Shown here one piece after another: positions 34,525-42,647 of a stretch of DNA of 64,000 nt. Every line of letters starts with the position of its first letter. Within the stretch, counting starts at the first letter, position 1. The notes under the pieces were generated by a model, which did no database searches, was not told the origin of the DNA, and worked only from the letters and a program-made list of their open reading frames with translations. Origin of the DNA: Alphaproteobacteria bacterium (GTDB lineage Bacteria; Pseudomonadota; Alphaproteobacteria; Micavibrionales; Micavibrionaceae). The stretch covers positions 1-64,000 of the forward strand of contig JAJFGS010000003.1 in the NCBI GenBank assembly GCA_021775995.1, read 5' to 3'. A program made the translations under genes and the position numbers.

Positions 34525-35621
34525 AGACAGTGTTTCCCCCGATTTTGAGTTGGTATTTTGTACGCCAATATGGTTTTAACTTTTTAATACTTCTTACAGG
34601 GCTTCTCGCTGTAATTTATATTTTTGATATTGTTGAATTGTTACGCCGATCATCACGTTTTGAAGATACAACTTTGTCTCTTATTTTTATGATGGGCATT
34701 TATAAGTTACCTGAAGTTGGTCAGATGGTTTTTCCATTTGCAATTTTATTTAGTGCGATGTGGACATTTTGGCAATTAACGAAGCGCCATGAATTGGTTA
34801 TTATTCGATCTTCTGGCCTATCTGTATGGCAGTTTATTCTTCCTGTTATTCTAGGGGGGTTTATCATTGGATTACTGCTTGTATCTATTGTAAATCCTCT
34901 AGGTGCAATGTTTTTTTCAAAATATGAAAAATTAGAAGCTCAATATTTGAAACATAGAAGTAGCGACATCTTCATATCTAAGCAAGGCTTATGGTTACGC
35001 CAAGATTATGCTGGAGGTAAAGCTATATTGCATGCTGATAAGATTAAGATGCCACAATGGACGCTCCACGATGTTTCAGTCTTCTTTTTTTCGCCAGATA
35101 ATGTTTTTTTAAAGCGTATAGATGCGGGTTCGTCTTATTTAAAAGATGGTGCTTGGAATTTTAGATATGCGGTGTCTAATACGCCGGGTTCAATTCCTCA
35201 GATAGCCGATAATACAAAAATTGAAACGGATTTAACCATTGGTGATCTCGAAAGCAGTTTTTCTAGCCCTGAGGCTGTTTCTTTTTGGAAACTACCTAAT
35301 TATATTAAAACGATGGAAGAAACGGGGTTTGATTCCACACCATTAAAAATTCATTTTCAGAGCCTGTTGGCACAACCTTTGCTGTTTATGGCAATGATTC
35401 TCTTAGCGGCATCTGTTTCATTAAGGTCGCAAAGGCTGAGAGGTACGTCTTTCCTTATATTATCTGGTGTCATTATTGGATTTATTGTTTTTTTTACCTC
35501 TAGTTTTTTACAAGCTTTGGGGGCTTCGGGTCAAATTCCAGTTTTTGTGGCTGCTTGGTTTCCAGCAATTATTAGCCTTTTGTTAGGTATAGGGGCAATG
35601 ATGGTGTTGGAAGATGGGTAA
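34521..35621 (+). CDS. lptG: LPS export permease LptG
   Basis: Second transmembrane subunit of the LPS exporter, paired with LptF. Layout as in LptF: helices at the N-terminus, a coupling segment KRHELVIIRSSGLSVWQF, a periplasmic jellyroll (about 120-265), and C-terminal helices with FMAMILLAASVSLRSQR. 366 residues is normal. The start overlaps lptF by ATGA. The usual downstream lptD/surA genes are replaced by mlaA and mlaC. Confidence 0.92.
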   Translation: MKTVFPPILSWYFVRQYGFNFLILLTGLLAVIYIFDIVELLRRSSRFEDTTLSLIFMMGIYKLPEVGQMVFPFAILFSAMWTFWQLTKRHELVIIRSSGLSVWQFILPVILGGFIIGLLLVSIVNPLGAMFFSKYEKLEAQYLKHRSSDIFISKQGLWLRQDYAGGKAILHADKIKMPQWTLHDVSVFFFSPDNVFLKRIDAGSSYLKDGAWNFRYAVSNTPGSIPQIADNTKIETDLTIGDLESSFSSPEAVSFWKLPNYIKTMEETGFDSTPLKIHFQSLLAQPLLFMAMILLAASVSLRSQRLRGTSFLILSGVIIGFIVFFTSSFLQALGASGQIPVFVAAWFPAIISLLLGIGAMMVLEDG

Positions 35622-35690
35622 ATATTAAATTTTTATTGATTTTCAGACCTATATTGTTATTTATAACGATTATTATTAATAAACATGCTC

Positions 35691-35696
35691 TATAAT
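35691..35696 (+). promoter_or_regulatory. Candidate -10 element upstream of mlaA
   Basis: A consensus TATAAT lies 69 bases before the mlaA start, within the 143-base gap after lptG. No good -35 is found at 16-18 bases (gattat), so this is a weak prediction of an internal promoter for mlaA-mlaC. Confidence 0.35.
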
Positions 35697-35764
35697 AGCT
35701 TTACTCTCTTTTTGTCTGAAGGCATTATTATAGGGAAATTTTTAAAAAATAGGGTTCAATTATT

Positions 35765-36520
35765 ATGGTATTTAAAATACAGAAAAAGCGTATTATTTCA
35801 GGTTTGTTTATTAGCGTGCTAGCATTGTTTTTTATCACTGCTTGTTCAAACAAAACAAATACTGATTCTGAAATTTATGATCCGCTTGAAAGTTCGAATC
35901 GCCGAACCTTAAAAGTGAACGATGCATTAGATAGGGCTATATTAGAACCAGTAGCAAAAGGGTATCGTGCCGTTACACCCGAAGCGGGTAGAACAGTTGT
36001 CAGAAATTTTTTACGCAATTTGAATAGCCCGATTGTTATTGGTAATGAATTGTTGCAGGGTGATTTCAAGGGAGCCGGAAATGCAACAGCACGCGTTATT
36101 ATTAACACCCTTGCAGGTTTTGGCGGTATTTTAGATTTAGCTGCTGAAGGTGGTATTGAGCACCAGCCTGAAGATTTTGGTCAAACGTTGGCTAAGTGGG
36201 GAGTAGGAGATGGCTTGTATGTTATGCTCCCTTTATTTGGGCCATCAACTTTACGTGACGCATCAGGCAAATTGGTAGATAGTTATGCTGATCCACTTCG
36301 TATTTATTTATTTAATATTGATGAAGAGCATTTGCATTATACGCGTTTAGGAGCAGGCGTTGTTTCACAACGTGAAGACCTTATTGAAGTTATTAATGAC
36401 CTTCGTAAGAACTCATTTGATTATTATGCGGCTATACGGAGTGCTTATTATCAAAAGCGCCAAGCGTTGATTAATGATTCCAACGGTGGAGCAGAAATAC
36501 CAGATTATGATGATTTTTAA
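35765..36520 (+). CDS. mlaA: Outer-membrane lipoprotein MlaA (VacJ)
   Basis: Outer-membrane channel protein that removes mislocalised phospholipids and passes them to MlaC. A lipoprotein signal peptide ends in the lipobox FITAC. The family segments YDPLESSNRR, NSPIVIGNELLQGDFKGAGNA, EDFGQTLAKWGVGDG and LPLFGPSTLRD are present. 251 residues. It is followed 74 bases later by mlaC, its periplasmic partner. Confidence 0.94.
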   Translation: MVFKIQKKRIISGLFISVLALFFITACSNKTNTDSEIYDPLESSNRRTLKVNDALDRAILEPVAKGYRAVTPEAGRTVVRNFLRNLNSPIVIGNELLQGDFKGAGNATARVIINTLAGFGGILDLAAEGGIEHQPEDFGQTLAKWGVGDGLYVMLPLFGPSTLRDASGKLVDSYADPLRIYLFNIDEEHLHYTRLGAGVVSQREDLIEVINDLRKNSFDYYAAIRSAYYQKRQALINDSNGGAEIPDYDDF

Positions 36521-36594
36521 GGATTAAACCCTTATTCGTTATATATTAAGCCTTATTTTATCTTATAATTCAGAAAATATTAGGAAAAGTGAAC

Positions 36595-37248
36595 ATGAAT
36601 GAATCTTATATGAAGTTATTTTTGCCTTTGGTTACTGTTTTGCTTTTAATTTCTCTAAAGGCAGAAGCGGGTACGTTACCTACAATTACAGATCAAAAGA
36701 ATAGTAGTGATTATTATTTTGTGGTCACGGACGATGGGCAAAAGGCACAAAGCTTTATTGATAACATGGGCATGACTGCGATTGCATTTTTAAGTAATAA
36801 AAGCTTATCACAATCGCAAAAAGAAAATGAATTTCGTAACTTGTTAAAAGATAGTTTTGATATGAAAACGATTGGTCGTTTTGCCATGGGTCGATATTGG
36901 AAAGGGGCTTCTGTTTCACAAAAGAAAGAATATTTAAAGCTTTTTGAAAAGATGATAGTTGAAGTTTATACAGCACGTTTTAACGATTATAAGGGTCAGA
37001 AGCTTGATGTGATTTCGTCACGTCCCGATGGTTCTAAGGATTACCTTGTAAATTCGAATATTGTTCCTAACTCAGGTTCAAAAATTAAAGTTGATTGGCG
37101 TGTACGAAATACAAATGGTGAATATAAAATTATTGATGTTATTATTGAGGGCGTCAGCATGTCGTTAACACAACGTTCGGACTTTTCAAGTGTTATCCAA
37201 CGTGGTGGTGGTAACGTTGAAATATTACTTAGTCATTTAAGAAAATAA
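36595..37248 (+). CDS. mlaC: Phospholipid-binding protein MlaC
   Basis: Periplasmic phospholipid shuttle between MlaA and the MlaFED complex. The signal peptide (KLFLPLVTVLLLISLKAEA) ends near AEAG. The Ttg2D fold is recognisable from the segment FDMKTIGRFAMGRYWKGAS and the C-terminal VIIEGVSMSLTQRSDF. The ATG at 36595 is chosen because AGGA lies 9 bases before it; a GTG at 36589 and an ATG at 36610 are other options. It ends 8 bases before the convergent dotA-like gene. Confidence 0.92.
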   Translation: MNESYMKLFLPLVTVLLLISLKAEAGTLPTITDQKNSSDYYFVVTDDGQKAQSFIDNMGMTAIAFLSNKSLSQSQKENEFRNLLKDSFDMKTIGRFAMGRYWKGASVSQKKEYLKLFEKMIVEVYTARFNDYKGQKLDVISSRPDGSKDYLVNSNIVPNSGSKIKVDWRVRNTNGEYKIIDVIIEGVSMSLTQRSDFSSVIQRGGGNVEILLSHLRK

Positions 37249-37256
37249 TTAAATTT

Positions 37257-39974
37257 TTATGTTATGTTTTTAATGGCGTCTCTGGCATCTGCTTTAACGC
37301 CTGCGCCAAGCCCACCAAGGCTTGCGCCTAATTGTGAACCAAATTGACTACCACCAATTGTCACATACTTCATTAAGCCTTCAGCAGCATCTCCAGCATT
37401 ATCGCTGAAGCTAGGGACCTCTGCATTAATCCAACGTAAAATATGGTTTGGTATGCCATCAATTAATTTGAAACAGCTTGTTCCTATCATATAAACGATA
37501 ATTGTATATAGAATTGTGAAGAAAAATTCATCTATAGGACCACGATAGCTTTCATTTAAACTTTCTTGTTGGTATGCTTCATTTATGACCTGTTCAGATC
37601 CTGCTGCTCCATTTGGAGCTTGGAAACATCCGAGAGTGGAGTTCGGATCGGCACCTGCAACGCTTGTAAGAACCATATGAAATACTTGGTTTAAGGTTTT
37701 TACCATTGCAGCAAAGATGATAATTGAAGCGAGTAAACCAAAAACAATTAAAATGGGTCTTATAAAGATTTCAAAAATGAGATAATAGCCACCTATAGCA
37801 GCATCACCCATAACTCCTTCTCCGTCTATTCTTAAATGCGCTAGAGCCCAAAGAGGCATGGCAACCATTGCTTCGAAAATAGTTTTAATCCATCCGCCAA
37901 CCCCAAAGAAAAAATAGATGAATGGCATAAATGGGAGAACATAAAATAAAATAAATCCAATAAGTAAGCCAACGCTTGCGATTGTTCCAAAAAAGCTTGA
38001 AACTGCGTCCGTTGTTGCCGCAAATAAAGGTTGAACACCAAACAAGCCAAATAAGACGCTTACTCCAAATGCTTTAATTGAGTTATCAATCATAGATTTA
38101 CCAACAGCAGATAATTGAGCCAAGGGGTGTATATTGGTATTTCGACACATCTCAAATAGGCCCTGTGTCCCTAAAACTGCATTTATAATATCAAGAAAAG
38201 CATTATTGGTTGTAGGAATATCGGGATTATCACCTTTTTCATTATCATGCCAAAATGTATACGCATAATTTAGAGCGCGTGATATTTCACTTTCATAGTC
38301 TGCCATAAAGATTGCTGGTGTGCCGGGAGCAAATGATTTTGTAAAGCGGTCAAAAGGATTGGTGGCTACATTTTCACCTTTTGTAGACGTCTCGATTGTT
38401 TCCATGACACGTGGATAAAGCTGTGGAACGGGGGTTGCTCTTAAAGCTGCTATTAACGAACCATTATATTCTGCAATTCTATTATACCAAATTCCAGCAC
38501 CAGCCCAGCCTAAATTTCTTATTTCTGGCGATGTATCCCAATCCGTTTGAGTAATTTGAACGTCAACAGCTTCAGCAATTACACCGCCTTGATTTCCTCC
38601 GGTGGCGGCACCTTCCATTTCTTCATTAAAATAATCTTCCCATTCTTTCCTAAAAGAAGGACTTGGTAAATCAGGATCCCTAGGTTCAAAAACTGATGGT
38701 AATCCTAATCTTGCGTATTCTTGAGAGTAATGTTGCAGTCTTTCATATAAATCGCCGCCTGTACCGTTCCACATGCTTGTAACAAATCTGTAGTAAGCTG
38801 CTCTAATAACAGCTGCCCCAGGTTGTGAAGCATCTGTAAATTTTAGAGCTAAAGACCCACAAAGGGGAGCAACGGCTGCAGGATGCTGTGTATAGAGGTC
38901 ATAATCTTGAACGCCAAAAACAATAAAAATGTCTTTACCTGGTGATTGACCCACTAACGTTTCATAGGTTGTATCAAGCATATTGACGGCAACCCACTGG
39001 TGATTTTCTGCCTCTCTTATAGCCCAAGGTAATGGCCCTGGTTCCCAACTTGGAGGAAAATCTTCATCATTATAGCTGGCTGTGTAAGCATAAGAGCATG
39101 TTTTTACAACCATCATAAACGCAGGTAAATGCATCAAGTTTTGTTTTTTAGGGGTTGCTATATTTTGTTCTTCTTCACCAGTTAGGGTAGTATTGTTTTC
39201 AGCAATAACGTCATTATATAAAATCCATCCTTGAGAAGCGAGACCAGAACCTAATTTAGCGGACAGGAGCGCTACATATTGCGCTGAATTTATTCCCAAT
39301 GTTATAGGCAATATAAGAGCAAAAAATAAAACTATTCGAATAGGGGTCCACGCTTTATTAAAGCGCCGTCCAAAAGGAATTCCAGATTGAGCGGTTTCAG
39401 CTATCGTAGTAATCACCATATAGATTATAATAAATGTTCCAACAATTAGAATACCGTAACTATAGAACTCAAACAGACTATGCAGTGCTTCATGTATGGG
39501 TTCTGTAACAGCGGCCGTACCACCAAAAAATTCAGGAATACCAAAAACTAAATTTAATAAATGAAATGCAACATCATCATCGGGACTAGGTGTTACAAAA
39601 AACTCAAGAATATTATCTGGTATAGTTTGAGCATATGATTTTGGAATCAGTAGCGCAAAAGCAAGAAGTACAACTTGTATAAATAGTATAATAAGAGCCG
39701 CAATAATTGAGAAAAAAACGATTATTTGATCAATATTTTCTTTTTTTAAAGAAATGTTATTTGCAGCTTCAGCAATAACTTGTCGTATGCTGTATTTACC
39801 CTTTTTATCTGGCTTTAAATAGGGATGATTGTTTGGTAAAATACGAACAGTATTATATACGACGGCAATTAAATAAGCGAGGTTACCAAAGCCTGACCCA
39901 AAAAGCTGTTTTAACCGAGGTAGGTACTCCGGTAATAAAACAGTTTTTAAAATCTTTTTCTTTGTAATAACCAT
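37257..39974 (-). CDS. DotA/TraY-family membrane protein, copy 1
   Basis: 905-residue polytopic inner-membrane protein resembling DotA/TraY of type IVB (Dot/Icm, IncI) secretion systems. Domains in order: a conserved cytosolic part (1-83), a helix ending in a signal-peptidase-like SYAQT at 113-117, a second helix set with AETAQSGIPFGRRFN, a large periplasmic region (about 240-600) containing LGWAGAGIWYNRIAEYNG, and C-terminal helices with PLWALAHLRIDGEG and ILRWINAEVPSFSDNAGD. It is the last gene of a three-gene operon, 27 bases after copy 2. DotA identity is by recalled family pattern; the large size and helix layout fit. Confidence 0.78.
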   Translation of the reverse strand: MVITKKKILKTVLLPEYLPRLKQLFGSGFGNLAYLIAVVYNTVRILPNNHPYLKPDKKGKYSIRQVIAEAANNISLKKENIDQIIVFFSIIAALIILFIQVVLLAFALLIPKSYAQTIPDNILEFFVTPSPDDDVAFHLLNLVFGIPEFFGGTAAVTEPIHEALHSLFEFYSYGILIVGTFIIIYMVITTIAETAQSGIPFGRRFNKAWTPIRIVLFFALILPITLGINSAQYVALLSAKLGSGLASQGWILYNDVIAENNTTLTGEEEQNIATPKKQNLMHLPAFMMVVKTCSYAYTASYNDEDFPPSWEPGPLPWAIREAENHQWVAVNMLDTTYETLVGQSPGKDIFIVFGVQDYDLYTQHPAAVAPLCGSLALKFTDASQPGAAVIRAAYYRFVTSMWNGTGGDLYERLQHYSQEYARLGLPSVFEPRDPDLPSPSFRKEWEDYFNEEMEGAATGGNQGGVIAEAVDVQITQTDWDTSPEIRNLGWAGAGIWYNRIAEYNGSLIAALRATPVPQLYPRVMETIETSTKGENVATNPFDRFTKSFAPGTPAIFMADYESEISRALNYAYTFWHDNEKGDNPDIPTTNNAFLDIINAVLGTQGLFEMCRNTNIHPLAQLSAVGKSMIDNSIKAFGVSVLFGLFGVQPLFAATTDAVSSFFGTIASVGLLIGFILFYVLPFMPFIYFFFGVGGWIKTIFEAMVAMPLWALAHLRIDGEGVMGDAAIGGYYLIFEIFIRPILIVFGLLASIIIFAAMVKTLNQVFHMVLTSVAGADPNSTLGCFQAPNGAAGSEQVINEAYQQESLNESYRGPIDEFFFTILYTIIVYMIGTSCFKLIDGIPNHILRWINAEVPSFSDNAGDAAEGLMKYVTIGGSQFGSQLGASLGGLGAGVKADARDAIKNIT

Positions 39975-40001
39975 ATATTATTCAAAACTTACTTCCATGT
40001 T

Positions 40002-42647
40002 TTATTTTTTCCCTAAAGCTTTAACGCCATCTACTCCGCCCTTGAACATACCTTTGAATCCAGCTCCTGCTGCTTGTAATTGGCTACCAAGGACAGATCC
40101 ACCGATAGCAACTTTAGAAACTAATCCCTCTGCAGGCTCACCAGCCTGATCGTTAAATGTTTGAACACCTTGCCCCATCCATCTCAAGATATTATTTGGA
40201 ATAAGGTCTATCAGTTTGAAGGAAGCCATACCAATCATATAAACCATGATGGCATATATAATTGTAAAAAATAGTTCGTCTATGGGCCCACGTACCCATT
40301 CTACGGTGCCAGGTTGGCCAAGTGCTCTTCCGTCACTTCCACAAATTCCAGCGGCATCTGAGTCTGCACTAAACCCAGAGAGATTTGAAACTGCAAGGGT
40401 AAATATATCATTTAATACTTTGACCATAGCACCAAATATTAGAAGCGCAGCAATAAGACCAAAGAGAATTAGAATAGGTCTAACAAAAATCTCAAAAATT
40501 AAAAAATATCCATTGATGGCAGCATCGCCAGGCAATCCTTCTCCGTCTATACGTAGATGTGCTAGTGCCCATAATGGTACACCGACCATAGCTTCGAATA
40601 ATCCTTTTATCCACCCACCGAGAGCAAACATAAAATAAAGAAAGGGAAGGAACGGAACAACATAATAGAGAATAAAACCGATTAAGATGCCTATACTCGC
40701 AACTGTTCCAAAGAAACTCGATGCTGAACTAAGGGTGGGGCCAAAGTAACCCGCTAAAATCCCTGCGGCACCACTTCCCATGGATATACCCAGGTTTCTT
40801 ATGGCTGCTTCAACAAGACCTTTACCCATGACGGAAAGTTGAGCAAGCGGGTGTGTATCAGCATTTTCACACATGTCGAAAAGGCCTTGCGTTCCTAAAA
40901 TTGCATTAATAACATCAATAAAAACATTACCAGATAAATCACCAGGACCTTTATACCAATAATTAAACAGATCACTTAGGGCTGCGGCTACATTTTGCTG
41001 TGGTTTGGTTTCATATTGAACCTCTTTTCCTCGTGATAAATTAGGATCATGACAATCTTTCTTCGTTGTATCTTTATTTTGCTGTTGATTTTGTTCGCAG
41101 GTATATATCATTGGGCGTGGTAAATACTTAATTTGAGGGGTATTCATTGCTGCGGTTGTAAGTTTACCGTTTACATTCGCAATTTTGTTATACCAAAGTG
41201 CTGCACCAGCCCATCCAAGGTGTAGGTAGTCTTCATCTTCTGCCAATTCCTCTGTGGCGGCGTCGACGGCATCATCCATGGCCTCCAAAATATACTCTTC
41301 GGCGGCGGCTGCAACGGTACCTCTATACTCAGGTCCTCGATCAGCATTTTCTAGATTGGCTAATCTACTGGCCATAAATTCTGTTGCAGCAGTATTAAGA
41401 TCTTCAAAATTCTCGTACCACATGTCATTTATGAGGTTAAAATATTGTTCATTTAGGATATAAGCCGCATCTTCTTGTGGTGCAGCGCCCTCATCACTTT
41501 TGGGAGGTTTTGTGTTTTGTATAACAATTTCCCCACAATACGGAAAAACAAAACCTTGCTCAGATGTATAGAGATCTGTATCTTTTACGCCAAAACGAAT
41601 ATGTATGTCTCTGCCACCTACAAACTCAAGAGAACCAGCATAGGTTTGGGTTGATAAAGGTTGTGAATTATCACCTTCAGCATCTTGGATAACGAAGGCA
41701 TCATAATCTACATCAGCATTATTACCTGTTGTTAAATACCCAAATCTGCAGGCATGGGCCATCATCATAAAAGCAGAAAGATCTTTCAACGATGAAATCT
41801 TTGTCTCCGCAACCAATGTTTCAGGATCAAGAATTGTATTATCATTGAGGACATCATTAAAAATGATCCATCCTGTTGTTGCAAACCCAGATCCCATTTT
41901 TGCCGCATATAATGTAATATATTGCCCAGCATTTAAGCCTAATGTCATAGGAACTAACATTCCAACACCAACAACTAAACGAATAGGTGCCCAAACATGA
42001 TTATAACGTTTTCCAAAGGGGGTTCCCGTTTGTGCAGTTTCTGCCAAAATGGCAAAGATAAAATATAATAAAATAATGACAGCAATAACCAAAAGACCAA
42101 AACTATAGAGTTGGTATAGTGCATGTAATGCTTGATGAAATTGTGTTTCAGTATCTCCTAGTTCTCTTGATCCAAAAAATCCTGGAACACCAAAAACACT
42201 ATCTAACATTCTGAAAGCAAGGTCATCTTCTGGGGTCGGTGTTGTGAAATATTCACCTATTCCTGTTGGAAAACTTGCTGGGACAGGGCCTTGGGCAGCG
42301 GCAGGATTAATAAAAAACATTAAAATTAAAAAGAAAAATTGGAAGGCTAGAATAAAAAGCCCAGCAATAAGAGCAAAGAAAATAATAACTTTATCAATAT
42401 GTTTTAGATCGAAGGTAATATTATGGGCTGCTTCGGTTAAAACATCTTGAATTGTATATTTGCCTATAGATTCTGGTTTTAAATAAAGGTGATTATCAGG
42501 CAATATGTTTGTTGCACGGTAGACGAGTGCCATAAAATAAGATAATTGAGAAAAACCAGTAGATATAAGATTTTGAAAACGAGGAAATACTTGCGGTAAA
42601 AGCGAGTATTTTAAAACCTGACCTTTTGTGATGTTAAATTCCGTCAT
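40002..42647 (-). CDS. DotA/TraY-family membrane protein, copy 2
   Basis: 881 residues, clearly paralogous to its neighbours: ILPDNHLYLKPESIGKYTI and NITFDLKHIDKVIIFF in the cytosolic start, PAAAQG after the first helix (cleavage-like site near 119), AETAQTGTPFGKRYNHVWAPIRLV, LGWAGAALWYNKIANVNG, and GTQGLFDMCENADTHPLAQLS. The periplasmic part is Glu/Asp-rich (DAATEELAEDEDY) and has a cysteine-bearing insert (TCEQNQQQN). Its start overlaps copy 3 by ATGA, so translation is coupled. Confidence 0.78.
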   Translation of the reverse strand: MTEFNITKGQVLKYSLLPQVFPRFQNLISTGFSQLSYFMALVYRATNILPDNHLYLKPESIGKYTIQDVLTEAAHNITFDLKHIDKVIIFFALIAGLFILAFQFFFLILMFFINPAAAQGPVPASFPTGIGEYFTTPTPEDDLAFRMLDSVFGVPGFFGSRELGDTETQFHQALHALYQLYSFGLLVIAVIILLYFIFAILAETAQTGTPFGKRYNHVWAPIRLVVGVGMLVPMTLGLNAGQYITLYAAKMGSGFATTGWIIFNDVLNDNTILDPETLVAETKISSLKDLSAFMMMAHACRFGYLTTGNNADVDYDAFVIQDAEGDNSQPLSTQTYAGSLEFVGGRDIHIRFGVKDTDLYTSEQGFVFPYCGEIVIQNTKPPKSDEGAAPQEDAAYILNEQYFNLINDMWYENFEDLNTAATEFMASRLANLENADRGPEYRGTVAAAAEEYILEAMDDAVDAATEELAEDEDYLHLGWAGAALWYNKIANVNGKLTTAAMNTPQIKYLPRPMIYTCEQNQQQNKDTTKKDCHDPNLSRGKEVQYETKPQQNVAAALSDLFNYWYKGPGDLSGNVFIDVINAILGTQGLFDMCENADTHPLAQLSVMGKGLVEAAIRNLGISMGSGAAGILAGYFGPTLSSASSFFGTVASIGILIGFILYYVVPFLPFLYFMFALGGWIKGLFEAMVGVPLWALAHLRIDGEGLPGDAAINGYFLIFEIFVRPILILFGLIAALLIFGAMVKVLNDIFTLAVSNLSGFSADSDAAGICGSDGRALGQPGTVEWVRGPIDELFFTIIYAIMVYMIGMASFKLIDLIPNNILRWMGQGVQTFNDQAGEPAEGLVSKVAIGGSVLGSQLQAAGAGFKGMFKGGVDGVKALGKK

